A stretch of 64,000 nucleotides of DNA from positions 3,832,206 through 3,896,205 of the forward strand of contig JANVCC010000073.1 of assembly GCA_025345505.1 (NCBI GenBank), read 5' to 3'. Origin of the DNA: Todiramphus chloris collaris (taxonomy: Eukaryota > Chordata > Aves > Coraciiformes > Alcedinidae). Positions 12,859-23,800 of this stretch are shown here, piece after piece (within the stretch, counting starts at the first letter, position 1; each line of letters starts with the position of its first letter). The notes below the pieces were generated by a model, which saw nothing but the letters and a program-made list of their open reading frames with translations, searched no databases and had not been told where the DNA came from. A program made the position numbers and the translations under genes.

Positions 12859-13312
12859 CCAATCGGGGCCGCCCCCGTGCGCGCGAGGAGGGGTAGGATC
12901 CTGCGAAGAGGAGCCGGGCGGAGGCAGCCTCAGCCGGCAGGGCTCCTCGGCGGGGAGCTCGCCCCTGATTGGCCGCGGGGCCTGCCCGTCTCCCCCAGCC
13001 CCCGCCTTCCGTTTTACTCGCGCCGCCGAACACACGCCGCTGCCCGCCCCCGCCTCCCCAGCCGCTGTGTGTGAGGCGCGGATTGGCCGACGCCCCGGCC
13101 GCTCACACCGCCCCCGCCAGTCAGCGCCGGCCCCGCCTCCTTCCCCGCTCACCCGGTTCCAGCACAGGAAACACCCCGCCGGAGCCCGGCCAGCCCGGGG
13201 GCTTCCCGCCGCCTTCCATTGGTCCGCTGCGCTGCCCATCCGCCGGGACCCCGCCTCCACCGGACAGCGCGCGGCGAAGCCCGCCTCCCCACGGGCTCCG
13301 CCCGCTGATTGG
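12859..13312 (+). promoter_or_regulatory. IRS4: array of five CCAAT/ATTGG boxes (NF-Y type)
   Basis: CCAAT at 12859-12863 is followed by four inverted boxes (ATTGG) at 12968-12972, 13082-13086, 13218-13222 and 13308-13312. Spacings are about 109, 114, 136 and 90 bp. Four of the five are followed or flanked by GC-rich context (ATTGGCC, ATTGGTCC, ATTGGGCC), favourable for NF-Y. Five such pentamers within 450 bp of very GC-rich DNA is more than composition would predict. Confidence 0.55.
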
Positions 13313-13514
13313 GCCGCTGGGGAAGGGCCGCCGTTCTCTATTCGCTCTCCCCGCTGCCGCTCGAACCGGCCGCCCGGCCGGCTCCCCGCTGCCCTCCCAC
13401 CTCCCCCCCCCCCCACCCGCCCCGCTCGCCCCGGCGCCGGGGGGGCTCCGCCCGCCGCCGGCCGGGGCCCCGCCCCCGCCTCCCTCCCGGCGCGCGCCCC
13501 CGCCCTCCGCGGGG

Positions 13515-13522
13515 TCACGTGA
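13515..13522 (+). promoter_or_regulatory. IRS4: palindromic E-box TCACGTGA
   Basis: GGTCACGTGATG contains the 8-bp palindrome TCACGTGA, the preferred core of USF, MITF/TFE and MAX-family bHLH-ZIP factors. It lies 256 bp before the IRS4 start codon at the downstream edge of the GC-box block. Confidence 0.5.
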
Positions 13523-13674
13523 TGTTTTCGCCGTGGTGCCGCCGAGGCTGCCTGCGTGAGTGCGAGTAGCCGGACGCGGCGCGGCCGGCGGGAGGGCGCG
13601 GACGGGGGCGGCGGGTGGGCGCGCAGGCGGGAACCACCGGGCAGGCACCGCCGGGCAGGCACCGCTCGCTCCCC

Positions 13675-13710
13675 ATGCGCGGCCCGCCGCGGGGGGCGCT
13701 TCCCCGCTGA
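13675..13710 (+). other. short upstream ORF in the IRS4 5' leader
   Basis: The only complete upstream ATG frame close to the IRS4 start encodes 11 residues (Met-Arg-Gly-Pro...) and ends at TGA 13708-13710, 67 bases before the main ATG and out of frame with it. It would matter only if transcription starts upstream of 13675, which is likely but unproven. Confidence 0.35.
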
Positions 13711-13777
13711 GGGCGGATTCCCGCTGCCCGCCCTCGTTCCCCTTCCCCGGCGCTCCGGACCCTGCCTGGCCCCTAAG

Positions 13778-16700
13778 ATGGCGAGTGGGATGAATGGCCC
13801 GGGCGGCGGCGGCGGCGGCGCGGCGGCCGGGGGCGGCGAGGAGGAGCCGGGCGCCCGCCACACGGGAGGCGGAGCCGTGCCTCAGCAGGAGCCCGGCGTG
13901 CCCGGCGCGGCGGCGGGCGAGGGGGAGCCGGCGGCGGGCGAGGGCGGCCGCTGCCCGTCCCCTCAGCCCCACCACCTGCTGCTGTTGCTGCGGCGCTCGC
14001 CCAGCGCCTCGCTCTGCCCGGCGCCGGAGGCCGCCCCCGCGACGGGCCGCACGCTCCCCGCGGCGGGACGCGGCGGGCAGCCCCCCCCGACGGGCCGCGG
14101 CGCCCCCCCGCCCGCCGCCGGGGAGGACGTGAGGAAGTGCGGCTACCTGCGGAAGCAGAAGCACGGGCACAAGCGCTACTTCGTCCTGCGGGCCGAGAGC
14201 CACCTGGCCCCCGCCCGGCTGGAGTACTACGACAGCGAGAAGAAGTTCAAGAGCAGCCTGCGGGCGGCGGGGGCCGGCGGGGCCGGCTCTCTCTGCTGCC
14301 CCCCGCCCAAGCGGGTCATCCCCCTCTACCAGTGCTTCACCGTCAGCCGGCGGGCGGACGCCAAGCACAAGCACATCATCGCCCTGTACACCAAGGACGA
14401 GTACTTCGCCATGCTGGCAGAGAATGAGGCCGAGCAGGAGGCCTGGTACCAGGCGATCAGCGAGCTCATGAGCCAGAGCAAGAGGGGCTTCCTGGAGCAG
14501 GAGGACCACGCCGATCAGCAGGTGGATGAGGATGATGAGCACTACGGGGCCGCGCTGAGGCCTGGCACCGTCTTCAAGGAAGTGTGGCAGGTCAACGTTA
14601 AGCCCAAAGGGCTGGGGCAAACAAAAAACCTTACTGGAGTGTATAGGTTGTGCCTCTCCAGCAAGGCTATCCACCTCGTCAAGCTGAACTCGGAGGTGCC
14701 CTCTGTCCACTTGCAGCTAATGAATATTCGACGCTGTGGACACTCGGAGAACTTCTTCTTCATTGAAGTGGGCAGATCTGCCTCTATTGGACCTGGAGAA
14801 CTTTGGATGCAAGTGGATGATTCGGTGGTTGCTCAGAATATGCACGAGACTTTTCTGGAGACCATGAAAGCTCTAAAGGCCTTTGCAGAGTTCAGGCCCC
14901 GAAGCAAGAGCCAGTCTTCTGGTGGTGGTAGTGGTACCAATCCTATCTCCTTCATCACCACTAGGAGGCACTTGGGCAACCTGCCCCCTAGCCAGACGGG
15001 CTTGCAGAGAAGACCTAGAACTGAGAGTGCTGCTGGAGGGACCCCTCCTACCACCAAAAGCAGCAACTCGTATCGCTTCAGAACATCAAGTGAAGGAGAA
15101 GGAACCATGACTAGGCCTTTTAGGTCAGTGACTGGGAGTCTTATCCACCTGAATACTGCAAGGATGAATTTGGGCCGGCAAGAAGGGACTGGCAGGTACG
15201 TGAGAGCCACTTTCAGCTCAACTTACCACACCAGGTCTGCTTCACTGCCTGTTTCTCATTTTCCTTCCACTACAAGTCCCATCAGTGTTTCTTCCAGTAG
15301 TGGCCATGGCTCTGCTTCGGACATGTTGACTAGGCCATCTAGCTCATCCGTTTGTGGTTCCCCAAGTGATGGGGGATTTATCTCCTCTGATGAATATGGC
15401 TCCAGCCCCGGAGACTTCAGGTACTTTAGAGTGAGGAGTAACACACCGGATTCCCTGGGAAACACGCCGCCTATCAGAGAGGAGAACTGTCTGAGCGAGT
15501 ACATGTCCATGAGTAAGCAGCAGGCAGATGATAGCTCGAGAGATGATTACATGGAGGCTGAAAAGTGTTTCAGGAAAAGAACTTACTCTCTAACAAAACC
15601 AACTTCTGTAGCAGTGCAGCAGAAGATGACGCAAACTACAGCTTTGTTAGATGAAGATGCTGCAGGAAGTCATGGACGATTACTTTACTCTGAAACACCA
15701 AAATTGAAAGATAACCACGAATCGGAGTACAATGACACTAACCTCGATTCCGTATGTAACCAAAGTAGGAGTAAAGCCAGGGATGATGGGTACATGCCGA
15801 TGATGCCCGGAGTTGCATCTTCTCTATCCAGCAACAGTGATTACTTGCCAATGACTCCTAAAAGCATGTCTGTTCCGAAACAGATTAACAATTCATGGTC
15901 ACCGTCTCAGGTTGACTCCAGAGGATATATGATGATGTTTCCAAAGGCTAGCTCTTCACCTGTTCGAAGTCCTTTAACTGGATTTAATTCTAAAGGAAGC
16001 AATGAGAAGATCATAAACAATGAGTATATGGATATGTCACCTGGTAACTCAGCTCCAAAGCACCCCAGCGATTCCAATTATATTCACACCAGTTCTGTTT
16101 CCAAAGGTTTTAGTTCATATTTTTCTTTGCCCCGAAGTTTTAAGGCGTTATCAGGACAAAACGGTGACCACAGCGAGTACGTTCCAATGTCTTCGCCCGG
16201 AAAACTCTTGTATGGTGGACCAGAAAATGTAAAAGGCGTCAGCAACGAGGCTCTGGCTAATGGCATCTCTAAATTGCCAGTGGTGAAAGATTCAGATGAA
16301 GGACTTGTGCAGAACAGGGCCGCTAGGCCCACAAGGCTACCCCTAGGTACGAGAGGGAGCAATACTATCCCGAGAATGTACGACCGTACGGTTCCGCCTG
16401 AGCCAGCGAGTCCCGGTGAATACATAAACATTGATTTTAATGAAAAGGCGAGTAATACCCCGTACTCCTTGTCTGCAGAAGGATCGCCATCATCTCTAGG
16501 CTCAAGCAGCGATCACAGGCAGTCCCCGCTCTCTGATTACATGAGCGTTGACCTGGATGTCCAGTCACCGAAAGCGGCGAAGGAACTGTCCAACTCTCTA
16601 ACAGATATTTCAATTTATGGAAGTTCCAGTATTCCTAGAAACCAACCCAGTCATGACTACGCTAGGCTTTCATTTGGTACTGCATGTGTTAGCACTGCGA

Positions 16701-17290
16701 GTAACAGGACTGATGACTACACGGAGATGACGTTCAACATGGCAGCAACACCACCTCGGCCGTTTGCCGCTGAATCCAACAACGGCGTGAAGATGGACAG
16801 CCCTTCTTCCATAGTGAATAGACTCTGCATTGTGGATCGGTACGCCGGTAGCAGTAGCTTCTCCGTTCCTAGTTCCGAACCTCCTATGGGACCGAAAGTG
16901 ATTCGAGCCGATCCTCAAGGCAGGAGGAGACACAGTTCTGAAACGTTCTCTTCAGCTGGGACCGTCACGACATCCTCCTCTTTCTTTACTGATAACAGCA
17001 AAAGACACAGCTCTGCTTCATTTGACAATGTTTGGTTAAAACCGGATGAAAACATTTCTGATGGTCAGGAAAGCAAAATGTCCAGGGATACCTCAACTGG
17101 ATTTCAGAATGGCTTAAATTACATCGCTCTGAATTTGCACGATGATCCTATAAGCTGTGAGGCGAGCACTGCAGCGCCAACTTGCCATCTCCAGAATGGT
17201 ACTTCAGGTTTGGACAGTGGAGCTTACGTAAGCATAGATTTCAGCAGATCCGACGGGCTGACGTGTAACGCTACGAGAAAAGGTTTGTGA
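13778..17290 (+). CDS. IRS4: insulin receptor substrate 4
   Basis: An intact 1170-aa frame with no introns, as in mammalian IRS4 (about 1257 aa in human). IRS proteins are cytoplasmic docking proteins phosphorylated by insulin/IGF-1-type receptors; they recruit PI3-kinase and GRB2. After a Gly/Ala/Pro-rich N-terminus comes a PH domain (about 118-232, beginning CGYLRKQKHGHKRYFVL), then a PTB domain (about 266-370) with the paired arginines 318/319 and 333 of the phosphotyrosine pocket. The tail has YxxM PI3K sites at Tyr575, 672, 689, 717, 750, 801 and 981. It also has a GRB2-type YIN at 882 and two C-terminal YIxL/YVSI motifs at 1115 and 1150. The start ATG has a good context (AAG ATG G) and is the first in-frame ATG; the open frame continues upstream without one. 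IRS4 rather than IRS1/2 is supported by the APARLEYY and SSYFSLP blocks and by convergence with COL4A5. Confidence 0.95.
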   Translation: MASGMNGPGGGGGGAAAGGGEEEPGARHTGGGAVPQQEPGVPGAAAGEGEPAAGEGGRCPSPQPHHLLLLLRRSPSASLCPAPEAAPATGRTLPAAGRGGQPPPTGRGAPPPAAGEDVRKCGYLRKQKHGHKRYFVLRAESHLAPARLEYYDSEKKFKSSLRAAGAGGAGSLCCPPPKRVIPLYQCFTVSRRADAKHKHIIALYTKDEYFAMLAENEAEQEAWYQAISELMSQSKRGFLEQEDHADQQVDEDDEHYGAALRPGTVFKEVWQVNVKPKGLGQTKNLTGVYRLCLSSKAIHLVKLNSEVPSVHLQLMNIRRCGHSENFFFIEVGRSASIGPGELWMQVDDSVVAQNMHETFLETMKALKAFAEFRPRSKSQSSGGGSGTNPISFITTRRHLGNLPPSQTGLQRRPRTESAAGGTPPTTKSSNSYRFRTSSEGEGTMTRPFRSVTGSLIHLNTARMNLGRQEGTGRYVRATFSSTYHTRSASLPVSHFPSTTSPISVSSSSGHGSASDMLTRPSSSSVCGSPSDGGFISSDEYGSSPGDFRYFRVRSNTPDSLGNTPPIREENCLSEYMSMSKQQADDSSRDDYMEAEKCFRKRTYSLTKPTSVAVQQKMTQTTALLDEDAAGSHGRLLYSETPKLKDNHESEYNDTNLDSVCNQSRSKARDDGYMPMMPGVASSLSSNSDYLPMTPKSMSVPKQINNSWSPSQVDSRGYMMMFPKASSSPVRSPLTGFNSKGSNEKIINNEYMDMSPGNSAPKHPSDSNYIHTSSVSKGFSSYFSLPRSFKALSGQNGDHSEYVPMSSPGKLLYGGPENVKGVSNEALANGISKLPVVKDSDEGLVQNRAARPTRLPLGTRGSNTIPRMYDRTVPPEPASPGEYINIDFNEKASNTPYSLSAEGSPSSLGSSSDHRQSPLSDYMSVDLDVQSPKAAKELSNSLTDISIYGSSSIPRNQPSHDYARLSFGTACVSTASNRTDDYTEMTFNMAATPPRPFAAESNNGVKMDSPSSIVNRLCIVDRYAGSSSFSVPSSEPPMGPKVIRADPQGRRRHSSETFSSAGTVTTSSSFFTDNSKRHSSASFDNVWLKPDENISDGQESKMSRDTSTGFQNGLNYIALNLHDDPISCEASTAAPTCHLQNGTSGLDSGAYVSIDFSRSDGLTCNATRKGL

Positions 17291-17815
17291 CTTTAAAAGC
17301 ACTTTGCTTTCATGCTTCCTTAGCTGTAGGAATTAGGTTCTCTCTACTTAATACTAAAATGTGGTCCTTGGAGTGGGGTAAATGTTCTTTCTAATCCACT
17401 GTATTATTCTAGTACAACCAGTTCTAGCGCAGCATCCTGACGCTGAGCAACAATGGAAGGGGATGTGGTCCTTGGCCTAAAGGATTTGGGTGACTCTCCC
17501 AGGCAGTTAAAGGTGTTATCAAACTGGCATCTCTCTCATTTTTTTTAGAAAACAATTTTGCCAGTATAAACGCTAATTGTATTTCATGTTGTGAATTCTT
17601 ACCCTGAGGTTATTGTAGCTCTTTCTTTTTTTTTCTTTTTCCCCCCCTTCACTTTTACTTTTCTCTTCTTCCCTCTTTATAACTAGATGACTCTTCACTT
17701 TTTTGGTAATTTGTGTCGTGGATAGGGAGAACTGAAAATGGCTGCATCGGGTTTAGGCAGCAAACTTTGGGCCTTAGATCTCTTCCTTTCAATAAATGTC
17801 GGTGAGATGCATGCT
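17291..17815 (+). other. IRS4: IRS4 proximal 3' UTR
   Basis: The sequence after the TGA stop is non-coding and T-rich, and reaches a canonical AATAAA at 17791-17796. A G/T-rich stretch follows, so an unspliced short 3' UTR of about 0.5 kb is plausible. The end point is inferred from these signals. Confidence 0.55.
17791..17796 (+). promoter_or_regulatory. IRS4: proximal poly(A) signal of IRS4
   Basis: AATAAA about 0.5 kb after the IRS4 stop, followed within 10-45 bases by TGTCGGTGAGATG and GGGGGTTTTATGTG, a reasonable G/U-rich downstream element. Confidence 0.5.
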
Positions 17816-20800
17816 TTATAGGGGGTTTTATGTGCAAATCTGCCCACATTTATTTAGCTGAATCTTACATAAACAGAACTAATTTTTTTCCCTTGAAGGT
17901 TTGGTGTGTTCCTTTAAAGCTTTGGTCTCCAGAATATCCTTATATCCTCTGGAGAAGCTATCTCCTGGTGGCTGACCAGGTGGTGGTGAGGCTCCTGCAG
18001 CCCATGCCCTCCACCTTCACCACTTCATAGTCTCCAAGGGCTGAGCTGAGCTGTAACCCTTCCCCTGCTGTACCCAGGGGATCTGCCTTTGGTGTGGCAG
18101 GTGCCTGGAGAGGGTGAAGAGCAGGGTCTGAGTGGTGTCTTCCAGGTCCTGCCTTTCATGTCATCAGTCTGGTCTGACCCAGCCTGACACCAGTTTGAGG
18201 TGTGCATTAAAAAAAACCAAGGGGGCTGGGGGTTGGGAAGAAGAACATGGGATAGAGGAGAGACGCTCCTATTCATATCATAAGGTCTTGGGGTGGGAGG
18301 AGAAACTAGTAATTAGCTGTTGGTGGCATTCCGCGTGTCCTGGGAGTGTGGTGCAAGCACTGCACTGGAACTCTGCAAGTATAATCCTTATTTTGGTGTT
18401 AGTGACCCACTGAACTCCTCAGTGATTCACGCACCCGGAGAGAAAACCGTGGCTGTTGGAAATGGTGTTTTCCTCTCTTTGCAAATGTATGTGTAGTCAA
18501 TAATTGATGAGGACTAAGAGGAAATATTTAATCACTGATGGACATTGATACTTGTCTACTTCTCTGTCAACAGAGAAAGCAGGAAAGGGGCAGACTGCTG
18601 CTGGCTTTTATATTTTTAATGGCAATCTTAAACACTGAAATGATAGCTATTTTTTTTTCCCCTAGTTTCACTTTAAAACTAAGTGTCTAAAGGCAGAAGG
18701 TATTGGAGGAGCTTAAAGCTGTGTAGCCCTTAATAGTGGAAGGTATAAGCCTGACTCAGCTCGCATGCCATTCGCAGTCTGGCAGCACTGCTTGGGGCTG
18801 CTCAGAAATGTGTGGTTTGCCTCAGTGGTTTTTTTCCCTCTGCTTTGTTTTGTTGGTTGGAATCAAATTTAGAAGATGCTGAAAGTTGCCAGTCCAAGAA
18901 GAGCTTTCTTCCAAAGTTAGTCTTTCAGCACTTCAGATTTGTCTGCTAAGTCAAAGGCACACTCAGTGCTGTAGCAGATTTGTGTGTTTTAGTTTTATTT
19001 TTTAAAAAAAACACCCCCAAAGAATTCCTACTAGATTTTTTTCCCCTCCTGTGACTAAACTCTGTGTTATAAAATAAAAATTCTTAACAGAAATGGAGAG
19101 GATTGTAACTGAGATGATTTACATACTAATTTAAAAATATTTTTCAAGAGATAATGTGTTTAGAAATCGTATTTATGTTAAACATGTTGCTTACACTGCT
19201 ACAGCCAAATACATACAGCCACGTGCTTGGGGTTTTTCCCTTCTCTGTTAGAAGTAGTGGAGGGGCAAGAGACTCCCAGCTGCTGGTTCTCGCTGTGAAT
19301 TGCAGCTTTCTGGAAGTGAAACATACCTTAGAATGAAGTGAAAGAAACTGTGCATAAAAACATGGGCTTTGGCAGGAAATTAAGCATGAGAATAGTAAGT
19401 GCTTAGGTTGCTTGTTTTTTTTTTTTTCCCTAGTCCTAAAAACAAAATTATAAAACATGCTCCAAAACAAGGCCTAAGAGTTCTCTATAAAGACACCATA
19501 AAGTGTTTCTGGGATACAGTAGGAGGGCGGGTGGGGTGTGGACATTGTGCACTTGTAGGTGGCTGATGGAGGGCTGAACAGATTTCGGAATAGTTCAGGC
19601 TAAAAGCAGCTTGCCAGACTTGATTACAGTGTTGTAAATTGGTGGTGTGCATCTGTTCCTTAGTAATGAGTTAAACTTCTTGATTATAGAGATACCAGTT
19701 TTCATTCACATACGAAATCGTGTCTCTGAGCTATAACAAGCCTGATTTCAGATGGTCGTGTTCTTTTAACAGCTTACCAGTTTCTACTGCAGTAAAGCTT
19801 TAATTTTAATATTTATAAAGTTTTTCTGCAATTGAGAACAACACTTTCACATTCCATTTTGAATAGTGCAAATGAAGCTGCACCCTTAAGCCTCTTGTAT
19901 CCTGAAAAGGTGTAGTGTGCCTGTGTGTAACTGATATTTTTAATACTTTTGGAGACTTCTGGCAGAACTGAGTGCTGTCTTTCCTTCTGCATCCTGCTCC
20001 TTTGGTCTCTTTGCCTGAAAAATGCTCTGTGGTTAAATCCATTCTCAAGGAAAATACTTAGCAGATGTGTTTACCCTTTACTTCTTAGGAAGGAACTATT
20101 CAAATTCTCTTAAATCCCATCAGGTAGAGAAAGAACTGCATCTCTTCTCCTTAAAGTGCAGTTGTACTGGAAGGAAAACACTTCCCAAGTTTGTGTTGTT
20201 TGCTTGCTTTTTTTTTTGTTTTTGTTTGCTTAACTGGAATATTGTGTTCTGTGACTCAGCTGCATTCTCCTGACTGCTCAGGGTGGTAGAGTGATTTCCA
20301 GTGCATCACTGCCCCCTCATTGTAATTCCCAAACTACTTCTGCTTCAGGTTCACTGATGTGAATCACGGTTTGGGTTTTTTTGTTGTGTTTTTTTTTTTC
20401 TTCTTATCCATTCATGACATAAATGGAGCAGGGGGAGGGCACTAACCTGAAATGGTACATAGGCCTGACTTGTTATTAAACTTCTATTTTAGATTTAGCA
20501 AAATCAAGCTCAGGTTTTATGTTGATAATATAGCGAAAAAGAATATAAGGTTCTGATTTTTAATGCTTGAAGTTTAAGGAGGTCATTAGGAAAACAGTTT
20601 CATCACAAAATTGTTACACAATATTGAAGCAAGCGGTTTGCAGTTTTGATTACATGAATCTGAGTCATGAAATTTTGTGCTAGGGAGTACAGAACACTAA
20701 AGCTACTTCAAACAGGGCTTAGCTAATGTATACCTTGTTATTGGACCTTGTAGAAACTGAGGAGGATAATGAGAATGGGGCGGTAATAAACTGCATAATC

Positions 20801-23800
20801 AGTCCTGTATAATACAAGTTTCTTCTGTCTTAATTAGAAATACTAAACCTGCAAAGATACCCTGGACTCCCAAAACAAAACAGAACATTTAAATGTAATG
20901 TTCAGCTTGCTATCAGCCCACCTATTTTACACCCACTCTTTAATCTTATCTCTACCTGATATTCTAACACTAGGCTAAGATATTATTTCAGAAGTTTTCT
21001 ATAGTGCAGGATTATAATTTAAATGTTCCTCACCTTTTTAATCTCCTCCTGTGCTAGACTGGGCAGAGTGTTGTGTACGCTTTGGGGAGCCAAGAGGCAG
21101 GAAAACAAGTACAGCTGTGAAGCGAAACTTGCACTCCAAACTGTCCAGATCCTTTATAGTAATGGGTGTACTTCAAATGCAGAGCCTTGCAGGATAGAAC
21201 AAACAACATACACTGAGACATTCAGAAGCTGCAAGCTTTAGCTATTACTAATACAGTAAATTACAGTTTACAGGATACCAGGCAAATAACTGCCCCTTTT
21301 GGGTTTCAGACTAGTGGTTTTTGAAAGTTTGCTTCAAACTGAGGCGCTTTTGTATTGGCAGCATGGGCCCATTTAAAAATAACTTGAAGAACCCTACTGA
21401 AGCATGTCCAAATGCTGGTGTGTATCCTGCATCTGGGAAGTAATGCTGGGATAGTAATTCTTAAAAAGCTCCTCAACATACCCCCCTCCCCCCAAAAAAA
21501 ACCCCAACCCCAAACAACAAAAGCAAACCCAACAAGCAAACCCCACTTCAATCTTGCTGTGACAGAGGCTGCTTTAACAGTCTTATGTGACTTACAGCTA
21601 TGCTTAAAAATACCCAAGGTAGCTTTCTCAAGTAGTGTATCAGCTGCTGAAGGCAGAACCAATTTTGCTGTGGGAGGGAGCTAATGATGACATATTCGAC
21701 CAAGAATCAGTGGGATTTTACTTGTGCTTGGATGAGAAAATCGGTGACAGGACTGTTACCCTGACATTTAGAGCCAACGCTTACTTGTAGTTGGTGTTGA
21801 AATAATTCTGGAAATCAGCTTTCCAGACTTTAAATCCATAGCTGCAACTGATGGTGACATGTGTAATTTTTGAAGTCTAAAACATTCTGCTCGTAGCTGT
21901 CTGCAGCCACCGCTGCAGGATGTGGGGAGTTCTGGGAGCAATCCAGTACTGATTCAAACTGCCTTTTTTTTTCTTTCCTTTTTAAATCCTTAAATGCATT
22001 ATTACCCTTGTAGTTTTCCCTCAAACTTTGCATTTTCCCCTTCTCCCTCGATACGTGAGGGCCCCTTGTTCCCCTCGTTGCGTGGAGGAGCAGAAGGTGT
22101 GCAGCACTTAGTCCTTCCAGTGACTCTATTCCAGCCCGGGTTTACTGGGCTGGTTTCTCACTAGGTATTTCTTTGGGGTTTTCTGTACCTCCAGTGGCAC
22201 GTTAGCAGTAGGTAGAGTTTGGGTTTGTTTTCTCGTTTGTTTTGTTGGGTTTTGGTTTTGTTTTTGCATATGCTCCTTTCTTATGAAAGCATCTTTAATA
22301 TAGAGTTTTCTTCATATTGATTACTGAGGTTGGAGGGTTTATACCTTGAGGTTTTGGATGGTACTAAGACGAGCTTATAGTACTATATTGTACCTTGGTG
22401 CGTGTTTGCAGATCTGTGGTGCTCCCAAAAACATGCTGACTGGTGGCCAGTATGTTGATTGCACTAACAAGTTTGTTTTTCTGATCCAAAGCAGGAAACA
22501 AACTCTACAATTTTAAGTACCATTGTAATCAACTGTGGCATTCTTCAACGCAAAGGGAAAGGGAGTAATAAAGCTGAAAGGCAGGTGAGAGAGAGTCAAG
22601 CTTTCTGGAGCCTGGGGATGTATTATTACTGCTGTTTTGTCCTAAAAATGTAGCATTATGGCTCTTCCTTAGGTGGTGTGTAATGCCTTGGCTGGGGAGC
22701 TGTCCTATGGCCCACCCTGCAAACACGCTGTTTGACTTCTCACGTTCAGTGTTGTCTTGCAGGTTAAAGTGATGACTAGGGGAAAAGAAAAAAGTATGTT
22801 CCAGTTTTAATCAAGCCCTGCATCTCTGTAAAGGTCACTCAGCTTAGGGCAGGTTATGATTTAGTTGAGAACCTTGATCAGTAGGGATTTGTGACATACT
22901 TGAGGGCAGTGGGAAGACAAAGGTAAATTACCCTGACTCATCAAAGGCATTTCAGAGGTGTTGCTGAGTATCTTATCTAAGTGATCTTGAACATATAATT
23001 GTTTGGATTTGTGGAGATTTTGCTTCAGGTGTGGCATTGCCCCAAGAGCAGCAGTGTAAGTAGACTGTTAGCAAGAATTTTCTGCCTTGTTTAAGTCATG
23101 AGCTGTATCTTCAGGGGCAAAGGTTGTTTACTGCAAAACACGCTTTTTCTACTAATTGAACTGTACGGTTGTATGCTAACAGTTCAGACTGTGTGTGTGT
23201 GTACACGTGTGAAGTGTGACAGTGATTGGTGAGCTAAGTGTAAGGCCTAATCTTTTTTTAATCTTCTGAGCAGAAAGGGTTTTTGAAAGAGATGGCTTAC
23301 GTGGAAATTAATATAGTTAAGATTTGGTATAATTTCAGGGTGATGATAAAATTGAATGTGATTCAAGGAAATGGAAAACTTAATTACTAAAAGGTGAATA
23401 GTGCTCGTGGTCACTGTAGAACACATGTATATCATGAACTTACATAAATAGCAAATGGAATTGTTATTTAGGGCATAAAATAATGTTAAGAAAGAATAGT
23501 GTTTCCTTTTAGCTAGAGCATGAAAGGCTCATAAATACCCCACCTCTTGGGAGAGAGATCTCCCTTTTAGTAGAACAAGATTTTGTAGAATGACTGAGGA
23601 TATCAGAATGTTGGGGTTTTTTTATTCTTTTTCTGGAAATGATAGGAAATAATACTAAAAGGTGAGCAAGAAACCTCAGTGAAGTTTGCTTCTAAATTTA
23701 TTGAGGCACTAATGAATGATACCAGCCTTCCGTGGGGAATAGTGTGATGCTGTTCCCATGCTCCTGCCAAGCCAGCTTGCTTTATTGGTTATGGCTCCTG

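Larger units (their letters stand above)
12350..13777 (+). promoter_or_regulatory. IRS4: IRS4 CpG-island promoter and 5' UTR
   Basis: About 1.4 kb of extreme GC and CpG density runs up to the IRS4 start codon and continues into the coding region to about 14.6 kb. There is no TATA box. GC boxes (CCGCCCC types) are dense, especially 13100-13500. Five CCAAT-type boxes and one palindromic E-box lie in the proximal 0.9 kb. The transcription start cannot be read from sequence, but the E-box and GC-box block suggest it lies within about 13.3-13.6 kb. A 21-bp tandem duplication (12630-12671) sits at the island's distal side. Long frames on both strands here are composition artefacts. Confidence 0.75.

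Noticed and set aside
13556-13777. N-terminal extension of IRS4 by 74 codons
   Set aside because: The upstream frame has no ATG and would need a GTG start. The ATG at 13778 has a good initiation context.
12289-14710. Very long open frames on both strands over the IRS4 CpG island, for example + 12494-13522 and - 13121-14710
   Set aside because: Extreme GC content removes stop codons. The frames are Pro/Arg/Ala/Gly-rich without domains, and the - strand frame is antisense to the true IRS4 PH/PTB sequence.
13778-17290. IRS1 or IRS2 identity of the docking protein
   Set aside because: The PH-domain and SSYFSLP blocks resemble IRS4, and IRS1/IRS2 lie head to tail with their collagen neighbours rather than convergent.
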